From Flavobacterium enshiense DK69 (GTDB taxonomy: Bacteria; Bacteroidota; Bacteroidia; Flavobacteriales; Flavobacteriaceae), in NCBI RefSeq assembly GCF_000498495.1, contig NZ_AVCS01000013.1, positions 186,001 to 250,000 of the forward strand: a stretch of 64,000 bases of DNA, in the 5' to 3' direction. This document shows, in pieces, positions 29,843 to 37,449 of the stretch. The notes under the pieces were generated by a model. It had not been told where the DNA came from. It ran no database searches and was given only the letters and a program-made list of their open reading frames with translations. How positions within the stretch are numbered: position 1 is the first letter of the stretch; every line of letters begins with the position of its first letter. The position numbers were made by a program, and so were the translations under genes.

Positions 29843-29850
29843 CAAAGGTA
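29843..29850 (-). promoter_or_regulatory. Putative -7 box of pepD
   Basis: On the minus strand TACCTTTG, a match to TAnnTTTG, 37-44 nt upstream of the pepD start. No clear -33 TTG at 17-23 nt. Confidence 0.45.
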
Positions 29851-29891
29851 CAAAGTTTTACCTCTTTGCAGATGAGAAAATCGCGTAATTT

Positions 29892-30185
29892 TTACTGGGA
29901 ATTATCGTGATTCAGAAGTTTTGCATGTGCGACATGTTCCTCAAAAAGCTGCGGGATTTTTTTCTCTGATACCTCGCCATACCAAACATTGTCGGGTTGA
30001 AAACCAACAACGGGAGCGCACTTGCAATTGTCTGTGCACTGCGTTTTTATAATCTCCACTTCGCCTTTCATTTCGGTTTGCTTGATCAGACCACGAAACA
30101 TTTTTCGGTTGTTTTTGTTGTCCTTACTGCATTTGTTGCCATCGCAAAACAAAATGACTTTTTTCCGCATTTCTAGCTTTCTCAT
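29892..30185 (-). CDS. Thioredoxin-like (2Fe-2S) ferredoxin
   Basis: 97 residues, the length of the stand-alone thioredoxin-fold ferredoxins. Five cysteines: Cys14 and Cys19 in FCDGNKCSKD, then Cys50, Cys54 and Cys56 in QCTDNCKCAP; the two N-terminal and two of the C-terminal cysteines would hold a 2Fe-2S cluster. The motif VVGFQPDNVWYGEVSEKKIPQLFEEH is characteristic. Translation may start at the Met at 30170 instead of 30185. Electron partner unknown. Located between pepD and the divergent DUF3810 gene. Confidence 0.88.
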   Translation of the reverse strand: MRKLEMRKKVILFCDGNKCSKDNKNNRKMFRGLIKQTEMKGEVEIIKTQCTDNCKCAPVVGFQPDNVWYGEVSEKKIPQLFEEHVAHAKLLNHDNSQ

Positions 30186-30285
30186 GGCGTCCCTTTTTTA
30201 GCGTTTCTTCCGTCTTACAAATTTACGACAAGTCTTTCATTCCTTCATTCAATTTACATTTTTTATATTTAGCAAAATTTTCTCC

Positions 30286-31347
30286 ATGAACCGAAAACTG
30301 ATTTTACCTCTCTTTCTCGTTTTTCAACTGATCGGATTAAAGATCCTTTCTTTTTTTCCAGAAGTTGTGGAACACTATTACAGCAACGGATTCTATCCTC
30401 CTTTAGTCAGAATTTCGAGAATCACATTGGGAAAAATTCCGTTTTCTGTGGGTGACGTTTTGTATTGCATTGCGGTTTTCTTTTTGCTGCGTTGGTTTTG
30501 GAAGCAACGAAAAACATGGAAAATGAAGTGGAAATCAAATCTGTTATCATTTCTAGGATTTGTATCGGTGTTTTATTTTTTCTTCAACCTGATGTGGGGA
30601 ATAAACTATTTGCGGATTCCAATGTATGTAAAACTCAATATTGAGCGCGAATACACACCGGAAGAATTATTAGCCTTCACCAAACTGATGATTGTCAAAA
30701 CTAATGCAATCCATTCGCAACTAGTCAAAAATGACACCGTTAAAGTTGTGTTGCCTTTCAATCGGGAACAAATTTTTGAGAAAACCCAAAACGGTTATGA
30801 CAACCTCGTAAAAGCGTTTCCCTATCTGAAATATGAAAATCATTCGGTTAAACCATCCCTATTAAGTACACCGCTGACATACATGGGCTTTGGTGGTTAC
30901 CTCAACCCATTTACCAATGAAGCACAGGTAAACAATCTGATTCCATTGCATAATTTCACCACAACCACCGGACATGAAATGGCGCATCAAATCGGCATTG
31001 GCCCTGAAAGCGAGGCGAATTTCATAGGTTATATGGCCACAATTTACAATGACGATATTTATTTCAGATACTGCGGTTACGCCTATGCGTTACGCTACTG
31101 CTTAGGAAACATGGAAAACTTTAAAGAAGGCTCTTCCGAAGAATTAATTCCACTGATTCATCCCGGAATCTTGAAAAACTTTGAAGAAACCGAAAAATTC
31201 TGGGACAGCCATCAAACATTTATCGACGTTATTTTCCACACATTTTACGACAACTTCCTGAAAGTAAACCAGCAAAAAGACGGTTTGGAAGGCTACAGCA
31301 AGTTTGTCGGATTAATGGTTAATTATTATAAAACCAACAAACTTTAG
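30286..31347 (+). CDS. DUF3810 membrane protein with HExxH motif
   Basis: 353 residues. Two or three N-terminal membrane helices (about 5-22, 57-70 and 84-104), then a soluble domain with HEMAHQIG (HExxH at 230-234) and a downstream SEANFIGYMA that can supply the third zinc ligand. This is the DUF3810 family of Bacteroidetes and Firmicutes, predicted to be membrane-anchored zinc peptidases; substrates are unknown. Start chosen at the ATG just before the first membrane helix (MNRKLILPLFLVFQL). Single gene, divergent from the ferredoxin. Confidence 0.88.
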   Translation: MNRKLILPLFLVFQLIGLKILSFFPEVVEHYYSNGFYPPLVRISRITLGKIPFSVGDVLYCIAVFFLLRWFWKQRKTWKMKWKSNLLSFLGFVSVFYFFFNLMWGINYLRIPMYVKLNIEREYTPEELLAFTKLMIVKTNAIHSQLVKNDTVKVVLPFNREQIFEKTQNGYDNLVKAFPYLKYENHSVKPSLLSTPLTYMGFGGYLNPFTNEAQVNNLIPLHNFTTTTGHEMAHQIGIGPESEANFIGYMATIYNDDIYFRYCGYAYALRYCLGNMENFKEGSSEELIPLIHPGILKNFEETEKFWDSHQTFIDVIFHTFYDNFLKVNQQKDGLEGYSKFVGLMVNYYKTNKL

Positions 31348-31393
31348 CCAATCAAAAACCTTTTTTTTTGCCCCTCAAAAGCATTTCTTATTT

Positions 31394-32638
31394 CTAAACC
31401 AATTTACTGATAAATTCTGCCGACTTGTCTAAAACAAAATCGGGCGCTTCTTTATGAGGCGTGTGTTTTATGTTGGGTATAATCAATTTTGACGAAGGAC
31501 CACTTACTTGCGAATTGATTTTTTCGACTTGTTCCAAAGTGCCATACTCATCATCTTCGCCTTGAATAATCAACGACGGACATTTAATCAATGGTAAAAA
31601 ACTTTCGATGTTCCAACTTCTGAATTCGTCACTAGTCCATTTACCGGCCCATGCCCAAAACATATCCTCAGTATTATCTCCGTGGTATTTCTCTAATTTG
31701 GACTTTAGATCGGTTGTCTTGTAAAGATCAATCGCTTCTCTAATACCGTTTAAGGTAACTTCTTCCACAAGGACATGAGCGCCTTCAGTAATAATCCCTG
31801 AAATTTTCTCCGGATATTTTGCCGCGGTAAGCAAAGCTATGGAACCACCGTCGCTGTGACCGAACAAAATTGCTTTATCAATGTTCCAAAAACTTAAAAG
31901 CTCGTTTAGGATATCGGCTTCCAGTTCCATGTAATCATTATCGCGTTTACTGTATATAAACGGACAGGATTTCCCATAACCCTGGCGGTCATAAACCAAA
32001 ACATTACAATTGGTCAATGTTCCGAGTTTTTCCGGAAAATCCCTCCACAATTCAACACAACCCAATGAATCATGTAAAAAAATAATTGTTGGTCGGCCGG
32101 GATAATTGTCAATTCTATTTATTGATATTTCTTCTGGAGAAAATTTAATCTTTGTTTGCATGTTTGTCAGTTCTTTAGACATTTTAAAGTTTATCAATTC
32201 AATTCCTTTTCGCACAACTATTTGTTTTGTGACCACTTTAAAGCCTACTTTTTCAAAAAATGGTCTGGCTGTTATACTAACATCTGAAGTCAATCGCTTA
32301 TTCCCAATTTTTATCGCTTCTTTTTCTATTTCTGAATAAAGTCTACTTGCAATTCCTTGTCCCTGATAGTCTTTATGCACGTACATCAAATCGACATAAT
32401 TTCCTTTATCTAATGTGCAGAAGCCAATAATTTTTTCTGCGTCTTCGGCTACTAATACAAATTGGTTACTCAGCATATCAAACCAACGTTCCTCGTCTTC
32501 AGCACCCGAAGTCCACACTTTTATTTGTTGATCATTATAATCATTTGTGCAGACTGTAGTTATCGTATCCACAAATAATTGTAACAACTCCGCTAAATCG
32601 TAGATTGTTCCTGGTCTTATCGTTAGTTGTAAAGTCAT
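31394..32638 (-). CDS. GNAT acetyltransferase fused to alpha/beta hydrolase
   Basis: 414 residues in one uninterrupted frame. Residues 1-155 are a GNAT N-acetyltransferase (IRPGTIYDLAELLQLF; acetyl-CoA loop QGQGIAS at 92-98; FFEKVGF near the end). Residues 160-414 are an alpha/beta hydrolase: oxyanion loop FLHDSLG, nucleophile elbow GHSDGG with Ser262, acid residue in GEDDEYG, and histidine in IKHTPHKE. The GNAT part ends in KMSKELTN, as many free-standing GNAT proteins do, and the hydrolase part begins with Met160 (codon near 32161). So the gene looks like two ORFs joined by loss of a stop. Substrates unknown. Confidence 0.85.
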   Translation of the reverse strand: MTLQLTIRPGTIYDLAELLQLFVDTITTVCTNDYNDQQIKVWTSGAEDEERWFDMLSNQFVLVAEDAEKIIGFCTLDKGNYVDLMYVHKDYQGQGIASRLYSEIEKEAIKIGNKRLTSDVSITARPFFEKVGFKVVTKQIVVRKGIELINFKMSKELTNMQTKIKFSPEEISINRIDNYPGRPTIIFLHDSLGCVELWRDFPEKLGTLTNCNVLVYDRQGYGKSCPFIYSKRDNDYMELEADILNELLSFWNIDKAILFGHSDGGSIALLTAAKYPEKISGIITEGAHVLVEEVTLNGIREAIDLYKTTDLKSKLEKYHGDNTEDMFWAWAGKWTSDEFRSWNIESFLPLIKCPSLIIQGEDDEYGTLEQVEKINSQVSGPSSKLIIPNIKHTPHKEAPDFVLDKSAEFISKLV

Positions 32639-32722
32639 GATTATTATTTTGCATTTTCATTGTCGCCATTTAGCCTGAGGACAACTTTATACAATACGCC
32701 ACAAGTATATGGCTTAAACCCC

Positions 32723-34027
32723 TTAGAATTCATCGCTGGTAAAACTTTGAATATTTTTCTTTTTGTACGGACGGATAATCAAACGGCCTTCGCGATCGAA
32801 TTTGATATAATTGTAAATCCAATTCATCAGCACCACCGCTTTGTTTTTGAATCCGATTAGCGAGAACAAATGTACAAACATCCAAACGAACCAAGCAAAA
32901 ACACCTTGAAAATGCCAATGCGGTAAATCAACCACTGCTTTATTTCTTCCGATAGTGGCCATAGAACCTTTATCATTGAACACAAAAGGTTTCATTTTTT
33001 TATTTTGCAATAGGTTAATCAGGTTTTCTGCCAACAAATCACCTTGCTGAATCGCTGGTTGTGCCATCATGGGATGACCTTGCGGATTTTTATCGGAAGC
33101 CATTAAAGCTACATCCCCAATTGCGAAAATAGTGTCGTAACCCAGCGCCTGATTGAATTCGTTTACCCTTACGCGATCGGCACGTTCCGTTAAGGCTTCT
33201 TTTTTCAAACCGTTCACTACAGCGCCTTTCACTCCTGCCGCCCAAATTACAGTTGCCGTATCAAAAGTTAAATCCGAATTGGTGGTTACCATTCTTCCGT
33301 CGTAATTGGTTACCCTTACACTTTTCCAGATACTCACGCCCAATCCACGGAGAAAATCTTCTGCTTTTTGAGATGATTTTGGCGACATTGCATCGAGCAA
33401 ACGTTCACTTCCCTGAACAACGTGAATCCCCATATTGCGAATATCCAAATCTGGGTAATCTTTGGGAAGAATGGCTTTTTTCATTTCAGCCAAAGCCCCG
33501 GCAAGTTCCACTCCGGTTGGCCCTCCTCCTACGATAACGAAATTCATAAGCGCATTTCTTTCATTGATATCATTGGTAAGTAATGCCTGTTCGAAATTTT
33601 CCAGAATCAGGCTGCGTATATTTAGCGATTGAGGAATAGTTTTCATCGCCATACTGAAACTCTCGATTTCCTTGTTTCCGAAATAATTGGTTTTGGAGCC
33701 GGTTGCAATCACAAGATAATCGAAATACAGGTCACCTATGTCAGCGATGATTTTTTTATTTTCAGCATCGATTTCCTTAACATTAGCCAATCGGAAGTAA
33801 AAATTCTCATAATCCTGAACTACTTTCCTGATCGGGTAAGCTATGGAACCGGCTTCCAATCCGCCCGTGGCTACCTGATACAAGAGCGGCTGAAACGTAT
33901 GGTAATTGTGTTTGTCGAGAAGGACAACCTGTGCATTTTTATTTTTAAGTTTTTTAGCCAGTGAAATTCCGGCAAAACCGCCACCTATAATCACGATGCG
34001 CGGAAAACTCGATCGGGGAATATTCAT
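32723..34027 (-). CDS. ndh: Type II NADH:quinone oxidoreductase
   Basis: 434 residues. A membrane-associated flavoprotein passing electrons from NADH to quinone without proton pumping. FAD-binding GGGFAG at 15-20 near the N-terminus, a second dinucleotide motif VGGGPTGVELAGALAEM for NADH in the middle, FAIGDVALM for FAD, and the quinone-side AQPAIQQGDLLAENL. The C-terminus has a hydrophobic stretch (FAWFVWMFVHLFSLIG) for membrane attachment, typical of the flavobacterial type. Immediately upstream on the minus strand is a run of four 8-bp repeats (34034-34065). Confidence 0.92.
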   Translation of the reverse strand: MNIPRSSFPRIVIIGGGFAGISLAKKLKNKNAQVVLLDKHNYHTFQPLLYQVATGGLEAGSIAYPIRKVVQDYENFYFRLANVKEIDAENKKIIADIGDLYFDYLVIATGSKTNYFGNKEIESFSMAMKTIPQSLNIRSLILENFEQALLTNDINERNALMNFVIVGGGPTGVELAGALAEMKKAILPKDYPDLDIRNMGIHVVQGSERLLDAMSPKSSQKAEDFLRGLGVSIWKSVRVTNYDGRMVTTNSDLTFDTATVIWAAGVKGAVVNGLKKEALTERADRVRVNEFNQALGYDTIFAIGDVALMASDKNPQGHPMMAQPAIQQGDLLAENLINLLQNKKMKPFVFNDKGSMATIGRNKAVVDLPHWHFQGVFAWFVWMFVHLFSLIGFKNKAVVLMNWIYNYIKFDREGRLIIRPYKKKNIQSFTSDEF

Positions 34028-34033
34028 TTTCTT

Positions 34034-34065
34034 TTGAGTAGCTGAGTTACTAAGTAGCTAAGTTA
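34034..34065 (-). repeat. 8-bp tandem repeat upstream of ndh
   Basis: Plus-strand units TTGAGTAG, CTGAGTTA, CTAAGTAG, CTAAGTTA, ending seven bases before the ndh start. Related runs precede the starts of the response regulator (37381-37412) and the ABC permease (38760-38780). Confidence 0.7.
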
Positions 34066-34150
34066 CGAAGAAAGTAAGCAGAAGAGTTATGAAAAAAGGG
34101 AAAAGAGAAAAGGGAGAAGAGAGAAGTTTATAAAATGCCTAACGTTTTCC

Positions 34151-34247
34151 CTTAGCCCCGATTGGAGCGGCATCCTTTTAAATTGTCACATTTCGACTCC
34201 GCTTAATATGACAATTTAAAAGATAGAGCGAAAAGCGGGACCATGGC
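34151..34247. repeat. Dispersed AGCCCCGAT...AGCGGGA element, copy B
   Basis: Left arm CTTAGCCCCGATTGGAGCGG, right arm AAGATAGAGCG followed by AAAAGCGGGAC, outer ends AGCC / GGCT inverted. The core is a perfect 14-bp inverted repeat, CTTTTAAATTGTCA (34175-34188) and its complement (34209-34222), around a 20-nt spacer. Same arms as copy A at 22825-22924. Confidence 0.75.
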
Positions 34248-34295
34248 TTAAAAAAATGCCTGAAGTGATGCTCCTGAAAAATAAAAAACAAAAAT

Positions 34296-34314
34296 TTGTA
34301 ACAATTGGTTACAA
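34296..34314 (+). promoter_or_regulatory. Palindrome upstream of ECF sigma gene
   Basis: TTGTAAC-aattg-GTTACAA, perfect 7-bp arms, 17 nt before the sigma factor ATG. TGTAAC is the kind of -35 element used by Bacteroidetes ECF sigma factors, so this may be an autoregulated promoter or a repressor site; not proven. Confidence 0.4.
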
Positions 34315-34331
34315 GTTAACACTAATGATTT

Positions 34332-34826
34332 ATGAATTCGAGTTTAGAGCAGTCCTTTGTTTCTCAATTAAAAGAACATCAGAATATTATCCACAAGATT
34401 TGTAGGCTGTATACTTCTGATGAAGATTCACATAAGGACTTGTTTCAGGAAATTACCATTCAGCTTTGGAAAGCATTCCCTCAGTTTCGGGGTGATTCGA
34501 AATTTACCACCTGGGCGTATCGGGTGGCTTTGAATACGGCCATCACGCTTTACAGGAAGAAAACCAAATCGATCAACACCATCGAATTTGACAGTACGAT
34601 TCACAGGTTTGCCCATGATGACTACAATTACGAAGAGGAAGAACAGATCAAATTGTTGTATAAAGCGGTACACCAGTTGAACGACATTGAAAAAGCCTTG
34701 GTTTTCATGTACCTCGAAGACAAAGATTACACAGAGATTGCCGAAACACTTGGGATTAGTGAAGTAAATGCAAGGGTTAAAATGAACAGGATCAAAGGAA
34801 AATTAAAACGAATAGTAAATCCCTAA
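34332..34826 (+). CDS. ECF-type RNA polymerase sigma factor
   Basis: 164 residues. Region 2 covers about 20-90 (SDEDSHKDLFQEITIQLWKAFPQFRG, FTTWAYRVALNTAI) and region 4 about 105-160 (LNDIEKALVFMYLEDKDYTEIAETLGISEVNARVKMNRIKGKLK). It directs RNA polymerase to a small regulon. A four-helix membrane protein follows after 12 nt, the position usually held by an anti-sigma factor. A 19-bp palindrome lies in the promoter region. Confidence 0.93.
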   Translation: MNSSLEQSFVSQLKEHQNIIHKICRLYTSDEDSHKDLFQEITIQLWKAFPQFRGDSKFTTWAYRVALNTAITLYRKKTKSINTIEFDSTIHRFAHDDYNYEEEEQIKLLYKAVHQLNDIEKALVFMYLEDKDYTEIAETLGISEVNARVKMNRIKGKLKRIVNP

Positions 34827-34838
34827 GGAAAGGAAAAC

Positions 34839-35444
34839 ATGGACGAGTTAGATTTATTAAAAAAGGACTGGAAGAAAAACGAACCTCAGTTTCCGAAAAT
34901 TTCGGAACAGGAGATTTATGCCATGCTGCATAAGAAATCGTCTTCTATCGTAAAATGGATTTTTATTATCAGTATCATTGAATTTATTGCTTTGAATTCC
35001 CTGAGTTTTTTACTTCCGAATGATTTTGATTCAAAATTAGGATGGGTAGAAACTTTTGTTCGTTATTCGGATTATGTGAGTTATGCCGTTGCAGCATTCT
35101 TTATCTATTTATTTTACAAAAACTTCCAATCCATATCCTCTACATCCACAACAAAAAAACTGATGGAGAGTATTTTGAGAACAAGAAAAACGGTAACCTA
35201 TTACATTTTCTTTAATATAGCCTATGTGTTTTTGGCTGGACTGCTTATTATTGGTTCTCAAGTAAAATTGTTGCTTATTGACACGCATCAGGAAATGAAA
35301 GTTGTAGTGGGCGCAAGTTTATTATTACTGGTATTTTTACTCGTTATTCTTTTAATCGTATGGTTGTTCTACCGATTGATTTATGGTTTCTTGCTAAGAA
35401 GACTTCACAAAAATTATGAAGAATTAAAGAAAATCGATTTATAA
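34839..35444 (+). CDS. Four-helix membrane protein, likely sigma-factor partner
   Basis: 201 residues. A cytoplasmic N-terminal segment of about 35 residues (LDLLKKDWKKNEPQFPKISEQEIYAML) precedes hydrophobic helices at about 38-58, 78-95, 117-140 and 152-186. The family is not one I can name. Its position 12 nt behind the ECF sigma gene, with a shared terminator, and the short N-terminal cytoplasmic arm suggest an anti-sigma role, but no zinc-binding ASD motif is seen, so this is inference only. Confidence 0.75.
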   Translation: MDELDLLKKDWKKNEPQFPKISEQEIYAMLHKKSSSIVKWIFIISIIEFIALNSLSFLLPNDFDSKLGWVETFVRYSDYVSYAVAAFFIYLFYKNFQSISSTSTTKKLMESILRTRKTVTYYIFFNIAYVFLAGLLIIGSQVKLLLIDTHQEMKVVVGASLLLLVFLLVILLIVWLFYRLIYGFLLRRLHKNYEELKKIDL

Positions 35445-35445
35445 T

Positions 35446-35478
35446 AAAAAAAGCTTCAACAATGTTGAAGCTTTTTTT
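35446..35478. terminator. Bidirectional terminator
   Basis: Perfect 15-bp arms AAAAAAAGCTTCAAC / GTTGAAGCTTTTTTT with a 3-nt loop, between convergent genes ending at 35444 and 35496. Confidence 0.95.
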
Positions 35479-35495
35479 ATGCTTATTAATTAATC

Positions 35496-36137
35496 TTAAT
35501 CCTCGTAATCTTCTTCATCCTCATAATCGTCCACACCAAACAAATAAGGTTCAATCATGATTTTATCGGCAAGAGCCTCTACCCTTTCGGTTAAGTCTTC
35601 TGCAAAGAAAAGGCGTTGCGTTTTTTCGACACTGTTGGACAAACGCAAAACGATGGCATCCATTCTTAATTTAAAAAGTTCGTCGGCATCGTCAATCACA
35701 AACATTTTTACCGTGTTCATGTTAAAACCTGCTGAAGAAAACATGGCGTTGATTCTGTTAGGTGTACCGATCAAAACATCAACCCCTAACGAAATCTGGT
35801 TTTTATCGTAATCGATATCACCTTTGTCATGAGAGCCAAAAACACGTAAATTGGTATAATGGGCGAATCGTTTAAATGTATCTACCATTTCCAGAACAGC
35901 TTCTTTGTCTTGCACTATGATAAGTGCGCGGGTAGATTCACCAACAGCTTTTTCAAGTTTCTGGATTACCGTGTACACTATCGTCGTAGATTTTCCGCCA
36001 CCTTTAGGCATAATCACAACTGCATCCGCACCGCTTTTCAGGGTGCTGAAACAGTCTTTCTGAATTTCATTCGGCGTTTCAATTCCGTTTTCGGCTAAAG
36101 CCTTGGACAGCTTTTCGTTTATTTTTTTTAGTTTCAT
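35496..36137 (-). CDS. Half-length DEAD-box helicase-like protein
   Basis: 213 residues. Only the first RecA-like domain of a DEAD-box RNA helicase is present: Q-motif region (GIETPNEIQKDCF), motif I MPKGGGKST (usual AxTGxGKT), motif Ib-like GTPNRI, and motif II DDAD in place of DEAD. There is no motif III SAT, and no second domain with motifs IV-VI; the protein ends in an acidic tail (DDYEDEEDYED). It can bind nucleotide at most; helicase activity is unlikely. The reading frame is intact with a terminator behind it, so it may be a stable family rather than a fresh truncation. Confidence 0.85.
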   Translation of the reverse strand: MKLKKINEKLSKALAENGIETPNEIQKDCFSTLKSGADAVVIMPKGGGKSTTIVYTVIQKLEKAVGESTRALIIVQDKEAVLEMVDTFKRFAHYTNLRVFGSHDKGDIDYDKNQISLGVDVLIGTPNRINAMFSSAGFNMNTVKMFVIDDADELFKLRMDAIVLRLSNSVEKTQRLFFAEDLTERVEALADKIMIEPYLFGVDDYEDEEDYED

Positions 36138-36210
36138 TTAAAAGCTAAGTTAAAAGGGATAAGAGATAAGGAAAACTAAATTTATGTTTGCCTCATCACT
36201 TTCAACTAAT

Positions 36211-37374
36211 TTATTTACTTGCGAACAGTTTCACATCGTTTTCCGAAATCTCCGTTCCGCCTAAAATAATAAGGCGTTCCACCACATTTCGAAGTTCACG
36301 GATGTTTCCAGTCCAATCGTATTCCTGTAATAATTTAATGGCATCGACAGAGAATTTCTTAACTGTCGTTCCTTGTTCTGAAGCAATTTTTTCAGCGAAA
36401 TGATTTACCAGCAAAGGAATATCATCGCGTCGGTCATTCAATGCCGGAACTTTTATTAAAATCACCGCCAGACGGTGGTATAAATCTTCACGGAAGCGGC
36501 CTTCTGCTATTTCTTTTTTCAAATCCTTGTTGGTTGCCGCCACCACGCGAACATTGACTTTGATATCTTTATCCGCACCTACACGCTGAATGAGATTCTC
36601 CTGTAAAGCGCGTAATACTTTTGCTTGCGCCGAAAGACTCATATCACCAACCTCATCCAAAAAGATAGTTCCTTTATCTGCTGCTTCAAATTTCCCGGCT
36701 CTGTCTTTCACCGCTGAAGTGAAGGCCCCTTTTACATGACCGAACAATTCGCTTTCAATCAGTTCACTAGGAATAGCAGCACAGTTTACTTCGATCAGCG
36801 GAGCACCTGAACGCTCACTTTTTTCGTGCAACTGATGCGCCACCAACTCTTTACCTGTTCCATTCGGACCGGTAATTAAAACCCGGGCTTCGGTTGGCGC
36901 TACCTTATCAATCATTTCTTTAATCTGATTGATGGCATCGCTTTCACCTATCATTTCGTAATTTTTGGAAACTTTCTTTTTCAGGATTTTGTTTTCCGCC
37001 ACCAGTTGTTTTCGGTCTAAAGCGTGTCGGACCGTATTTAACAACCTGTTCAAATCCGGTGGTTTGGAAATATAATCGAAAGCTCCAAGACGCATAGTGT
37101 TAACGGCAGTTTCCAGATCGCCATGACCTGAAATCATCACCATCGGGATTTCCGGTTTTATTTTTTTAACGGCTTCGAGTACTTCTTCGCCATCCATTTT
37201 TGGCATTTTGATGTCGCACAAAACCAAATCATAATCTTCGTTCTTGATTTTTTCCAAGCCCTGAAGACCGTCTTCTGCTTCATCCACTTTATAGGTATCA
37301 CTTTCTTCCGATAGGATTTTTACCAAAACCCTGCGGATGGATGCTTCGTCTTCGATGATTAATATTTTTGACAT
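36211..37374 (-). CDS. Sigma-54-type response regulator without DNA-binding domain
   Basis: 387 residues. Receiver domain 1-120 with phosphorylated Asp54 (LVLCDIKMPK) and Lys104; AAA+ domain about 140-370 with Walker A GPNGTGKE (169-176), sigma-54 contact loop GAFTSA (216-221, consensus GAFTGA), Walker B GTIFLDEVGDM (235-245) and the arginine-finger region. The protein stops at about residue 387, just after the AAA+ lid (NIRELRNVVERLIILGG), so the Fis-type HTH is missing. It may act from solution or through a partner. No histidine kinase is adjacent. An 8-bp tandem repeat precedes the start. Confidence 0.9.
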   Translation of the reverse strand: MSKILIIEDEASIRRVLVKILSEESDTYKVDEAEDGLQGLEKIKNEDYDLVLCDIKMPKMDGEEVLEAVKKIKPEIPMVMISGHGDLETAVNTMRLGAFDYISKPPDLNRLLNTVRHALDRKQLVAENKILKKKVSKNYEMIGESDAINQIKEMIDKVAPTEARVLITGPNGTGKELVAHQLHEKSERSGAPLIEVNCAAIPSELIESELFGHVKGAFTSAVKDRAGKFEAADKGTIFLDEVGDMSLSAQAKVLRALQENLIQRVGADKDIKVNVRVVAATNKDLKKEIAEGRFREDLYHRLAVILIKVPALNDRRDDIPLLVNHFAEKIASEQGTTVKKFSVDAIKLLQEYDWTGNIRELRNVVERLIILGGTEISENDVKLFASK

Positions 37375-37380
37375 CTTTTT

Positions 37381-37412
37381 TTGAGTTTCTGAGTTGCTGA
37401 ATAACTAAAACA
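37381..37412 (-). repeat. 8-bp tandem repeat upstream of response regulator
   Basis: Plus-strand units TTGAGTTT, CTGAGTTG, CTGAATAA, CTAAAACA, starting seven bases from the start codon; same type as 34034-34065. Confidence 0.65.
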
Positions 37413-37449
37413 GAGGAATTTTAAAATTAAGAACTAGACTACTAAATTA

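Larger units (their letters stand above)
34028..34331. other. Intergenic region with short repeats and element copy B
   Basis: 304 bp between divergent genes: octamer repeats (34034-34065), a purine-rich patch (GGGAAAAGAG type, about 34098-34128), dispersed element copy B (34151-34247) and the palindrome upstream of the sigma factor (34296-34314). Confidence 0.7.
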
